From the NCBI GenBank assembly GCA_019915015.1, contig JAHBBC010000004.1, positions 1,116,001 through 1,180,000 of the forward strand: 64,000 nucleotides of DNA. Reading direction: 5' to 3'. Origin of the DNA: Auriscalpium vulgare (Eukaryota > Basidiomycota > Agaricomycetes > Russulales > Auriscalpiaceae). A program made the position numbers and the translations under genes. Below are positions 54,700-64,000 of the stretch, in pieces (position 1 is the first letter of the stretch; every line of letters begins with the position of its first letter). Below the pieces are notes generated by a model. That model was given only the letters and a program-made list of their open reading frames with translations, had not been told where the DNA came from and searched no databases.

Positions 54700-55900
54700 T
54701 CGGAGGAAGCAGAGAGACGTGGGGGAACACCCGCAGCTCACTCGGAGTAGACGGCACGTCAAACTCTTCGCGGGCTGTGTGCGCTGCAGTGCAGAGGGGA
54801 TAGGACGATGTAGGAGTAGACGGCACGTCGGACTCTCTGCTGGTGGGGAAGGAGGAGGGTGTGGGTGTCTCAGCCGACGGCGACTGGTGCTGTAAAATAA
54901 CAATCAGTGAGAAAAATCGCAGAAGAGAAGAAAAAAACACACCGAAGGAGCCAGAGTGTGTTGCGGACTTTCCGGGAGGGGCAGGGACAGAGCAGAGGGT
55001 GAGAGCAGAGTGGGGACACGCGCACGCCGCTGCCTTCGCTCACGGAGACCCGGAGGTTGGAGACGCCGAGCAGGACGCGCGGTAGGGAATAAAGCAGAGG
55101 GACGGGGGGTAGCACGTACAGCACGCTCGGAGTAGACGGCACGTCCGACTCTCTGCGTACTGAACACACTGGGGGTGGGGGAGGGGAGGGGAAGGGCGGA
55201 GGGTGAAGGTGACGTGGCGCGAGAAGTGCGACTTGTCATGCGAGCAGCTGTGGACTTAGAGTTCAGACTTCGACCGGCAGCGCCCGACTTGCGCTGAGTG
55301 TGAACTCTAAGTCCACAGCTGCTATCATCATCAAGTCGCACTTCTCGTGCCACGTCACCTTCACCCTCCGCCCTTCCCCTCCCCTCCCCCTCCCCCAGTG
55401 TGTTCAGTACGCAGAGAGTCGGACGTGCCGTCTACTCCGAGTGTGCTGTACGTGCTACCCCCCGCCCCTCTGCTTTATTCCCTACCGCGCGTCCTGCTCG
55501 GCGTCTCCAACCTCCGGGTCTCCGTGAGCGAAGGCAGCGGCGTGCGCGTGTCCCCACTCTGCTCTCACCCTCTGCTCTGTCCCTGCCCCTCCCGGAACGC
55601 CCGCGACAGACTCCGGCTCCCTTCGGTGTGTTTTTTGTTGGCCGAATCCATGCATTTGTGCCTACTAACTGTTATTTTACAGCACCACTCGCCGCCCGCT
55701 CGGACTCCGGCCGCTTTCTCCAGGTGCGCTCTCGCTGCTCTATCGCCATGTCTGTGCTCGTGCTCATTGTCTGATTTAACAGCAACAGGCGTCACCCGTT
55801 GGACCTCAGCGCCCTCCGCCGCTCTGCCCCTCTCTCCAGTGCATCCAGTTTGCAGAGAGTTTGACGTGTCGTCTACTCCGAGCAGGCTGCGTGTGCTCTC
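54700..55900. repeat. Long inverted repeat (foldback), arms about 300-570 bp
   Basis: Centre near 55283, loop of 35 bp (55266-55300). The innermost arms GCAGCTGTGGACTTAGAG at 55244 and its complement ending at 55322 match perfectly. The match stays high out to 54947/55619 and continues, more diverged, to about 54700/55900. A block of about 28 bp around GACGTGCCGTCTACTCC occurs at least five times across both arms. It separates the cyclin pseudogene from the gene at 56025. Confidence 0.85.
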
Positions 55901-56024
55901 CCACATCCCTCTGCTTCTTCGCCACTGTGCAGTGCTGCTCCGCGGTTTGCATTGTGCGGCGGTCCGCGTCTCTCTCGTACCTCTGTCTGCGCCACATTGG
56001 TGTAGACTCCGTACGTGGTTCACC

Positions 56025-58235
56025 ATGCATTCTATTAATTCAGACACTAATGCGCCGGCTTGTAGTACGCGGGGTTCACGTTGGGTTGATCGTACGGTAA
56101 ACACGCACCTCGTTGTAGTCGACCTCAAGATTGCCTACGTGAGTCTCAATCTACGTTATTTACAATTCTGATCGCTAATTCTAGGACAAGGTCAGCCGCG
56201 AAGAGATGGTTCCGTTCCCGTTCCCGCTAGCATTCTGGACGTCCGATGACGAGTCCGATACCGTCGTGATCGCAGCCAACACATCATTCATCCCCTGTCC
56301 CATGCCTTCCGACCCCCCGCCATCTGTCCACGTCCAAAGCGACGGCTTGTGGGGCGTGTATGAGTGGACGCGCATACCCCAAACCTATGACGTCTCCTCG
56401 CCTTACTTAGCGTATATCAATGTTCCTCACCATGGCACCAATGACATTCTCACGGACTCGGTCGATAAAACAATGTGGATGCCACTTGACAAGGACGGCC
56501 GGCACCGGCGTACAATGGCTGACAAAGTCCGAGAGCCTCTGCACGCCAGGCTGAACGATGCGTGGAAGGTCACCAACACCGTCTTCCCGCAGGCCCGTCG
56601 TCATAAAACCGTTGCTCACGTAACAATCCCTGACGAGGCGCTGCGACGTGCGCGAGATAGCTATTATCGTCTTGAGGATGGGGTCCAGTCATGGGATGAC
56701 TTCGTGGATTTGTTCCGCGCTGCACAACGTGGCCTGCTCGAAGTCTTTGCCTTCCGCGACTGGTGGGAAGATCAAAAGAATGACATCCTGAAACCTGTCG
56801 GGTCTGCCCCTCCCATTCGGCCGAGTACTCGCGGCTCCATCGTAACTACTATCACCCAGTTCCACGAATACCATCGCATGAATGTGGCTGTCTACATGGT
56901 TGTCCGTGCGGGGCAGTGGGATCTCTCACCTTCTCGTTGGCGCCCTCGATCACCACTGCATGATCGTGGACGCCTCACGGGCCCGCGATCTGTCACCGAA
57001 AAGCATACGAAGCCCCTTTGGTTCTACCCGCCTCACGTCATGCATGTTCGGTCTTTCGAGTCGGCAGCCAGGGGCCACTGTCCGCGGGAGGACAGCCTCA
57101 ATCCATCCGACGAATACCAAGCATCCATGGGAATCGTGAAGGGTCCCAAGCAGAAGCGCGGCCATGGTGCGTTGTCCTATTCTCATATGACAGCTCTCTT
57201 GCTCATGTGAAATTCACAGCAACGGAAAATCGTGACAGACTTATGCACTTGAAGGAGATCCGTCGATCATCGGACATTGCTGACAGCCCAGCGTACTTTC
57301 CTCCCATATCCATGTTGTACTTCACTGCTAAATGGACCAATCCTCCGAGCTTGTTGCGCAACGATGAGTCCGTGAGCCGCCAGCGCCGCATGTTTTCCCA
57401 CCCACCATACTATCTTTTTTGGGGGGCTCAGACGTCAGAAAAGCAAGCCCTTTACTTCACGCGCTACCTCCAGCTCTTTCCCTACATCCGGGATCGCCAC
57501 CTTCATGTTCCCGATGGCGGCGCGCGAGGGATCAACGGCCTTGACACCAAAGACTGGCGGGAGATTCTCGGCGACACATACTGGAAAAAGTGCTGGCCGC
57601 TACCCAGCGTAGGGACGCCGTACGACCCTGCTGCATTTTACCGGTATGGAGGTCGCCTTCTGTTTGGTGATCAAATCCACGGGCAAATCATATCTGGCGA
57701 CCTCAATCCCATTCAGCCGATGGCCTGTGGATGCCCCGTGACGGCGGAGGTCTTTCAGAGCAGCGAGTTGCGATACTCTGTCGTTGCCCAGTCTCTCCTC
57801 TGCTCAATCGCCGATGAGCTGCATGCCCTGGAGCACACACTTCGCGCCACATCCAGCTTCGTCAGGGAGGGCTCCTTCGAAGAGCTCGTTTCTCGGTTCA
57901 TTTGGCCATTCGGTGCCGACTCGCTTCATGGCTGGGAGGTGATCAACCCGGAAGGTCGGAGAGAGTGGTTGGACATAGTCAGGGAAATCGTCAGTGCTTG
58001 GCCGATCTTCGACAGCTATCCATGGCGGGGTTACACAGCTGCAGAGTTGCGTGCCCTTACTTTCCAGACACTCTCGCGCGACGTCTACGTTGACGTTGAG
58101 GGCCAGCTCCTGGCATGCTATGTTCGAGCGTTCATGGTGACTTTCGGCTGGTATCCTTCACCGTGGACGCCGCGTCCCAATTTCACCGAGCGGAAGTGTC
58201 TCGCGCACCTGGCAGAGATGGACCTTGACGTGTAA
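56025..58235 (+). CDS. Large hypothetical protein of an Agaricomycete family, unknown function
   Basis: Start ATG 56025 (MHSINSDTNAPACSTRG); GT-AG introns at about 56139-56184 and 57167-57219 keep one frame to TAA 58235, about 700 residues. Blocks: VPFPFPLAFWTSDDESDTVV, REPLHARLNDAWKVTNTV, YYRLEDGVQSWDDFVDLFRA and QRGLLEVFAFRDWWEDQKND. After the second intron: SPAYFPPISMLYFTAKWTNP, LDTKDWREILGDTYWKKCWP and GWYPSPWTPRPNFTERKCLA. The composition is globular with many Trp/Tyr and no membrane segments. It resembles long unannotated proteins frequent in mushroom genomes; I know no assigned domain. It appears intact and lies inside the KDZ3 boundaries. Confidence 0.6.
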
Positions 58236-58571
58236 TTTGTATCTGTACTTGACATGATCTGAGTGTATCTATATTTGACATACTTGACATCTTTCCAGCT
58301 ATGATTGTATTGATTTGCTGCACTGATTACCTGCGCGACAGCGAACACCGCTGAAGCAGTAAGTCCCCACGCTAACAATGGCGACCGAGCTAGCCGATGA
58401 CGGCCACACTCCCCGCGTCACAGGTGCCGTAGGCATATTTTGTTTGTACGTGTATCTACTGACGGTCTTTTGTTTGCAGACTCGAACCGGGACCCAGCTT
58501 CAACCTGCTCTTACTCTTCACTCACAGATTCGACGTCCTTTTCCACCCATCACACTCACCATCCACTCGTC

Positions 58572-60430
58572 ATGCCGAATCCTCGCTGGGCTACACAGGA
58601 AGAATGGGATTGGCTAGTCCAGTATTGCCGCACACACTGCAAGCTATCGTTCACTAGAACGCAAGCTTCGACGTTTCGGTCAACTATGGTGGAGGCATTT
58701 TGCGAGAGGTTTCCCGTCGAGCGAAAAGAAGTTGACGGCGTGCGGGAGGACACGGAGGTGTGGATACAGAGGAGGATTGCGCGCAAGGAGGTGCGTGTGC
58801 GACTGTCTCCATTTCTTCATCTCTAACTCACGTCTACTTGTAGAAAGTCAGACAATGGATCAGCAACCATGCTCGCAAGAATGCGGGCGACGCTCCAACC
58901 TCCGAACCCCTTCCCAAGTTTCTCCAACTCACGGACGTGCCCACCGGTGGCCGTGCTCACAGTGCTCTCGACCTCTTCCGTGCCGACCCTCAAAACCATC
59001 ACGTTGCGCAGACCGCCCGCCAGACATTCATCGACAACGCTAAGGCAAGCGGAGATGAGATCGTTCAAAGCCAACTCCAGGCGCACGTCAACAAGGCAGT
59101 TGGGGAGGCGTATCGCGCCGATCCGGAGGCCGTGGCAAAGTACAGTGCCCTGAGTGAAGAGGAGAAGGCGGCTGCGGCTGCCAGACGCAAACAGGCGAAG
59201 GACTCCGTGGCCGGACCATCAGATGCAGCGGAGGGGTCGGAGGAAGCAATAGCTGCTCGACAAACGTACGTCCATCATTCCATGTAGCTATATCTTTGTC
59301 TCATCAGCGGTACGCAGGATGTTGCGCAATCTCGACTACACCCTGCAAAACATCCGCGCCGACTATTCTCAGAAGACGAACTGCGTTATCTTGACTGTTG
59401 TCGGGACTCTCAACGAAGTCGGTGGCCTTCAATTGATGTGGTGCGCGCATTCAGTCCGCTGAAATGATGATTGTCTGATTACATCTTTGCAGGGGTGCCT
59501 CTGATCCGTCTGGCGAGGACGGCTTTGGCATAGCGGATGAAATCGAGCGAAGCGACAAATCTTTCAAGGCGGCCATGACGGAGTGTCTCACCCGTGTATT
59601 TCCAAGCATGCAGGATCCGACTGCTGAGGAACAGGCATCAGAGAACTCACCCGATGACGGTGCTACAACGCTTCCACAGACTCCCCGACGCCTCGCCACG
59701 CCCGCCACCCCTTCTACGAGTTCTCGGCGCTTTGTGAGAGCGTTGGCTACTCCTCAGCGCCCTTCGCAGCGGGATCCGGCAGTCGAGGAACCGAAGATAC
59801 TGTCCCCGATCTTTGAGACCTCTTCCGCTAGTCAAGATCACACGCCATCCACAGTCGTGCCTGCCGGCATTCCTCCTCTTGACATTCCTGAATACATGCC
59901 CCCTAGTGGCCCATTGTCGTACACAGACAAAGACGAAGCGTCCCATCGGGACCAGGCAACTCCTACTGAAAATCAGGATGGCGTACCCGATCAGGATGCC
60001 GAAGGTGCTCGGGATGCGGTCACTGCTGTTGAGGGGGGCGTCCTCGCTCAGGACGCCGAAGCTGCTCAGGATGTGGCTCAGGATGGCGTACCCGCTCAGG
60101 AAGTCGCAGTCAAGCGCATTCAAACTTCCAAGTCGAAGGGAGGTCGCAAGAGAAAGGTGGCAGAGGTCGCACCACAGGAACCTCGTCGTTCAGGTCGTCG
60201 TAATACACAAGCACAGGTCCATGAAGAACTGTACGTATTTAAGCTAGCAATATTCTCTCGTCGCTCATTACTTATCGGTTTTTTGGGGGTCAAGGGTTCC
60301 TGTAGCAAGCGCCTCAGTTGATGAAGCAACTAGCATAGTGCGGAGGTCGACACGGGGGCAACCGGCAGGGAAAAAGGAGAACGGTGACACTCAGCCGGCA
60401 GCTAAGCGGCGTAAGACGACGAAGAAGTAG
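58572..60430 (+). CDS. WFNN-motif protein (KDZ3), shorter and divergent
   Basis: ATG 58572 (MPNPRWATQEEWDWLVQYCR) to TAG 60430. Exon 1 has the Trp-rich start and SFTRTQASTFRSTMVEAFCE. Across the intron comes KVRQWISNHARKNAGDAP, in the position of RIRQWFNNNSR and RLKQWYNNKSR in the other two genes. It then shares the FLQLTD/LDLF block and an Ala/Glu-rich helix. A short exon carries MLRNLDYTLQNIRADYSQKT. The rest is low-complexity with VPDQDAEGARDA-type repeats, and the end has two basic clusters (KGGRKRKVAEVAPQEPRRSG, AAKRRKTTKK). The C-terminal RWxxWWxxxQPEWR domain of the other two is missing. Orientation relative to its transposase is the same as in KDZ1 and KDZ2. Confidence 0.58.
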
Positions 60431-60746
60431 TAGTATATTTGTTATGTCGTTGCAATAATCCACAGTTTCCAAACGAGAGTTGCTTGCGTTCAAAAAACAT
60501 GTACGTGAACTTGTACCGGTATTCGTTCTGTCCGTTACACAATAGCTGACGACATGTGGCCGGAAAATCCATAGATTATGAGGGTGTGGCCGTCCTTTCA
60601 AACTAGTTGAATCGAACAATGACATTATCGTCCCGCGTGACTACGGCCGGCCAAGACTCCTGGCTGGAATAAATAGTTGGTACCCTTGGCCTTTTTCACC
60701 GTAGTTCCCCCCCGACCCACTCTCCCTCCCGCCTTGATCTTTCCGC

Positions 60747-61629
60747 ATGATGCTGAACGTTTCAGACGTTGAATACCGAAGAGTGCTGAAGACTCTCCCC
60801 CCTTCTTCACAGAAACAGCTCAAGGCCTTCGTAGTTCGCCTTGCTGGACGAAAGCCTGGGAGAACGGCTCCGTTTTGCAATCCCAATCATAGTGTTGCCG
60901 CTATCGACATCCAGTACCGCTCTATGAACGAAAATCTCGGTCGCTACTATACAGTGGTACGTCATGAATTAATTCTTGCGGCATTCCTGACTCTTGCACA
61001 GTGCAAGGAACAACGACACATCAACTTCCTTACGCCTCCTCTCTCAGACGTGCAACACAATGAAATACTCGACATGTGCAAGTCATTGTCTGAAGCTCGA
61101 CATGTCGTGTCGTCTCCCGTACGCGGCAGGTCTCGTCAACAGCGTGGTGACAAAAGACAGGTCGCCAGTTCCCCTGCTCGATCTCAAAGACGACGCACAC
61201 CTCCAGATGTATTGCCGACCGAGGAGCCCGTACGCCGCACTCTGTTTCCTGTGGGACAGGGACACGTCCCAGTCCGCACACACGTTCTCAGTATTGCATA
61301 TCTTGCTGTAAGCGGTCGTCTGTGTTTGTCCAAGAGTCAAGCGATCTGACTTCTTTGATTAGAAAGATGAAGACCCGGTTGCATGCACACTGGCGTGGAA
61401 CGACGGGTCTTCATTCCGGCTCCAAGACCACTGGAAGGACTACGAGCATCTTGATGTCAAGCCCACGGACAAGATATGGGTGTACGACCCTGCGGCTGAT
61501 CTCTGGGTTCACGACATTGTGCAGGATGTTCTGATTGAGGCCCCCGACATGCCCGAGCTTTTTGTATGGTGTCGAGACCATATATCACCCCCCAACGTCT
61601 TTGATCTTTTCTCTGCCGTTCACGGTTGA
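60747..61629 (+). CDS. Hypothetical protein (KDZ3)
   Basis: ATG 60747 (MMLNVSDVEYRRVLKTLPPS), introns at about 60959-61002 and 61310-61361 (both GT-AG), stop TGA 61627-61629. Spliced frame: DIQYRSMNENLGRYYTV, CKEQRHINFLTPPLSD, a basic linker (RGRSRQQRGDKRQVASSPAR) and a C-terminal block LAWNDGSSFRLQDHWKDYEH, KIWVYDPAADLWVHDIVQDV, PNVFDLFSAVHG. No family recognised. It is the last gene before the KDZ3 end array. Confidence 0.5.
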
Positions 61630-61639
61630 TGACACATGT

Positions 61640-62220
61640 GCGTCGTGCGTCGAACCATTCTTTTGTATAGTCATTTGGCTGACATCAAAGTAGTTCATTG
61701 CCATCTCTTCGAACTAGATCATCTCCCACTCCTTCGAAATAGTTCGCCGCATTGAAATACTTCATCATGAACTAGATCATTCCCCCACTCCCCCATTGAA
61801 GTACTTCATCATGAACTAGATCATTCCCCCACTCCCCCCTTGAAATACTTTGTCGTGAACTAGCTCATTCCGCACTCCCCCCTTGAAATACTTCACGTTG
61901 AACTAGCTCATTCCGCTACTGGCCTTGAAGTATTTCACGTTGAACTAGATCATTCCGCACTCCACCCTTGAATTACTTCACGTTGAACTAGCTCATTCCG
62001 CTACTGGCCTTGAAGTATTTCACGTTGAACTAGATCATTCCGCACTCCACCCTTGAATTACTTCACGTTGAACTAGCTCATTGTGCTACTGGCCTTGAAG
62101 TATTTCAGCGTGAACTAGATCATTGGTGACTGACGCGCTATCAAACTATTTGGATTCTGCGGTGTAGAAGTATATTAACTGATAGTCATATTGAAGTAGT
62201 TCGGTATCGCATGAACTATT
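61640..62220. repeat. KDZ3 right subterminal array, 85-bp unit with GAACTAG motif
   Basis: GGCCTTGAAGTATTTCA starts at 61921, 62006 and 62091, exactly 85 bp apart. Each unit is a dimer of about 42 bp containing TTGAACTAG(A/C)TCATTC. More diverged single units occur from about 61690. Confidence 0.9.
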
Positions 62221-62231
62221 TGACATAAGAC

Positions 62232-62257
62232 TAATTACTCAGCCTGAACTAGTCCGG
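62232..62257 (-). repeat. KDZ3 right terminal inverted repeat
   Basis: Minus strand reads CCGGACTAGTTCAGGCTGAG then TAATTAG; matches 49291-49316 with few differences and a one-base gap. Confidence 0.6.
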
Positions 62258-62612
62258 GTGATAGCAACGGCTCTCTGACTGTCGCCCGCCGTATAGCTGT
62301 TCAATATTTCTCGTTCGACTAACTGGGAGCCTCGCAAGCTCCTCGCATTTTTTGCCCTCCTCAGCGGCGACATCCACGCCGGGGTGCCGGGATGCCGCCG
62401 AGAACTTTCGCCCTGAGGACCCATCGACAGCCCTGCGCACCCCATCAGTTCCGCACTGCCGGCCGGCGTAGGATGCCCTGACGAGACCCCCGTGTCGCAG
62501 CTGAACGTCCCGCGAATCGACGCCGCCCTCTTGGCATCATCCCCACGGCAGCTCTTGGCTCAACCCACACCATCACACCATCGACCTCCCCGCATCCTCA
62601 CTTCTCCACGAT

Positions 62613-62833
62613 CCAGACCGGCGTATCGTACTATGAGCCTCTACACCGCCGCGTACAACTACCGCGTCCCACAAACACGACTGCCGAAATCGCGGCCCAC
62701 GACCCCCTTCACCAGCCCTGATGGGTCCGATCTGTACAACAACCTCATACGACATTGTGCGTCGCATCTACGCGGGCTGCGAGATGAGTGCGGCGTGTCG
62801 GTGAGCGTGGAGCGCGTCGATGGGCGTTCATGA
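62613..62833 (+). pseudogene. Cullin N-terminal fragment, frameshifted
   Basis: MSLYTAAYNYRVPQTR (ATG 62633) and GSDLYNNLIRHCASHLRGLR (about 62720-62780) match the first cullin repeat of CUL1/Cdc53 (Y-T-x-x-Y-N-Y ... G-x-x-L-Y-x-x-L). Just upstream, in another frame, TGVSYYEPL continues the family's TGVSY stretch, so a frameshift separates them. The frame ends in TGA at 62831-62833 and no other cullin repeats follow. A broken ubiquitin-ligase scaffold fragment. Confidence 0.65.
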
Positions 62834-63261
62834 GTTGAATATCTGCTCCTGCGGTTGACCCGTGTGACCGTGTGATGTGACCATGTAACTCCGACGAGGA
62901 GTCCGAGCGACGGTCGATCCAAGCTTCCGAGTCGAGTCTCGACGACGGTCACCTTCAAGCTTCAAGTCCTGTTCAAGTTCGTCGTTGCCTGTCGTCCGCA
63001 ATGCAGTACGCAACGCCCAGGTCGGTGCTGATTCACGAGCGGGCCGCATGACGATCTGGATATAGAATGTCGAGAGTGAGTTCTGGGCCACAGTTGAAGA
63101 TGAAGAGTCTTTTTTTGACATGTCTCTCGCAGAGGTTGTTGAAGACGCGCGGCAGAACTTCGCCTCGTCGAGCGTGGCCCATCTACCGCCGCTTCCCATC
63201 GCTCCCAACTCGCGTTCAGCATCCCATCGCGCTAATCTGTGCGACTAACCAACCGCTCGTC

Positions 63262-63610
63262 GCGCAAGGTCCTCGCGGCGAGCCCCGCGCTCCCCAAAGG
63301 CCTCCTCCTGAAAGCCGACAGAATCGCCGCGCCTTTCCAGGCAGAAATCCGCGCCTCGCTCGCCCAGTTTACGTCGCTATCCTCTACACGGCGTGCGCGC
63401 CGCGGAGTTCATGCGCAAGCAGTGCGACGAGGTTGGGTCGGCTGTAAGCGGTACGGAACGTGTGGACGGCGATGCTGTGGAGGAGGCAATCATCCATGGT
63501 GCGCCCGTATACTCACCTGCTTCGCATTCAGATGTGCTGAAAACGCACTGGCTTGTATGCAAGGCTTATTACCTGATCTTCGGCGGACAGCCCTTCTCCT
63601 TCCTTTTACC
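63262..63610 (+). pseudogene. Methylene-THF dehydrogenase (MTD1-type) N-terminal fragment, frameshifted
   Basis: VLAASPALPKGLLLKADRIA and APFQAEIRASLAQF (to about 63380), then in another frame AAEFMRKQCDEVGSAVSGTE, VDGDAVEEAII and YYLIFGGQ (to about 63590). These follow the order of the fungal NAD-dependent 5,10-methylene-THF dehydrogenase N-terminus (EEAII ... GIMVYYPIFG). The segments between are replaced by unrelated sequence and the frames are broken, so it is not functional. Assignment rests on short motifs. Confidence 0.5.
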
Positions 63611-64000
63611 ACTACCCCGCCGCCGCGCCCGAAGGCACGCACCACCTGGTCCTCTTCCAGCGCCAAGTCCGCCGCCCTATCTGGTCGAACACATAAACCG
63701 CGCGGTAGCAGCTCACGTTCGTTCGCCATCCCCCTCGCCCTCGTCGTCGTCATCGTCAAACTCGTCCGTGTCGTCTTCGGGCGCGCCTACGCCCTCCGGC
63801 ACGTCGCCCGCAAAATTGCGCGCAAGGTCACCCTGGCTGTGCTGTGTTCGAGACGCAGGCGGTGAACGAGCACCACTTCCGCAGACATGAGAATGTGGGC
63901 AACGAAGTATCACTCTGTCGGCGATCCTCATGGCGATTTCAGATCACTTCCTTGTACGACATGGACATCGTGTTCGGCCCGGATGGGAACTTCGATGAAT
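63611..64000 (+). other. Open frames at the right edge, not identified
   Basis: A Ser-rich stretch, then a frame reading FETQAVNEHHFRRHENVG and LYDMDIVFGPDGNFDE that is open to the window end. No family recognised. Confidence 0.3.

Larger units (their letters stand above)
49291..62257 (-). mobile_element. KDZ3: probable complete 12.97-kb KDZ-type transposon
   Basis: Ends are defined by inverted repeats: TAGTTCAAATGAGTAATTA (49297-49315) against TAGTTCAGGCTGAGTAATTA on the minus strand from 62253. Both ends carry clusters of AACTAGTTC/GAACTAG motifs absent from the middle. Between them lie KDZ transposase 3(-), cyclin pseudogene(-), a long foldback, unknown gene(+), WFNN gene(+), unknown gene(+) and an 85-bp tandem array. 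I see no clear target duplication (GCAGACAA left, GTGATAGC right), so the exact ends are less certain than for KDZ2. Confidence 0.6.

Noticed and set aside
54611..56171. Protein-coding gene(s) across the foldback
   Set aside because: Frames are open on both strands because the arms mirror each other; low-complexity Ser/Pro/Leu content and no family match. Only the exon at 56025 is kept.
1..64000. tRNA or rRNA genes
   Set aside because: I found no cloverleaf-like A/B-box pair or conserved rRNA block by eye; a tRNAscan run would be needed to exclude tRNAs.

Overview
The window looks like nuclear DNA of a filamentous basidiomycete, most likely an Agaricomycete. Genes are cut by many short GT-AG introns of about 45-60 nt. 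There are several KDZ (Kyakuja-Dileera-Zisupton) transposases with CxC2-type cysteine clusters, a TET/JBP-type dioxygenase, a Ty3/gypsy element with YIDD reverse transcriptase, and kelch-MYND and Pcl-type cyclin genes of fungal type. Mobile DNA dominates the window. Assignments are from reading translations by eye; no database search was run.

Layout. (1) About 1-9.8 kb: most of a first KDZ element (KDZ1), whose transposase runs off the left edge. Its order is transposase(-), small basic companion gene(-), gene with an RNase H1 N-terminal/Cauli_VI-like domain(-), divergent gene with a WFNN motif(+), then a 1.6-kb tandem array. (2) 9.8-18.7 kb: sparse host DNA with a TPR-kelch-MYND gene and a broken N-terminal fragment of a PMC1-type Ca2+-ATPase. 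(3) 18,714-27,626: a complete, young Ty3/gypsy element (LTRs of 1,178 bp that look identical) inserted into a coding exon. (4) 27.6-34.9 kb: fragmentary genes, a PIF1-like helicase tail and a TET/JBP-family 2OG-Fe(II) dioxygenase gene with intact metal-binding motifs. (5) 35,522-48,365: a complete 12.84-kb KDZ element (KDZ2) with terminal inverted repeats and a 7-bp target duplication, sitting inside a His/Gly-rich repeat-protein gene whose halves lie at 34,967-35,521 and 48,366-49,023. (6) 49,291-62,257: a third, divergent KDZ element (KDZ3) with its own TIRs, carrying a transposase, a Pcl-type cyclin pseudogene, a long foldback, two unknown genes and a third WFNN gene. (7) 62.3-64 kb: broken N-terminal fragments of a cullin and of a methylene-THF dehydrogenase (MTD1-type).

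Main result. KDZ1 and KDZ2 share the same four-gene cassette in the same order and relative orientation, with conserved intron positions: WFNN protein, RNase-H1-N/Cauli_VI-like protein, small basic companion protein, KDZ transposase. In KDZ2 the whole cassette is bounded by TIRs and a target duplication, so the accessory genes travel with the transposase. Each element also carries its own short, often palindromic motif repeated near its ends, a natural candidate for transposase binding. Together these suggest a large multi-gene DNA transposon whose accessory proteins may act in nucleic-acid binding during transposition or its control. The role of the accessory proteins is inference.
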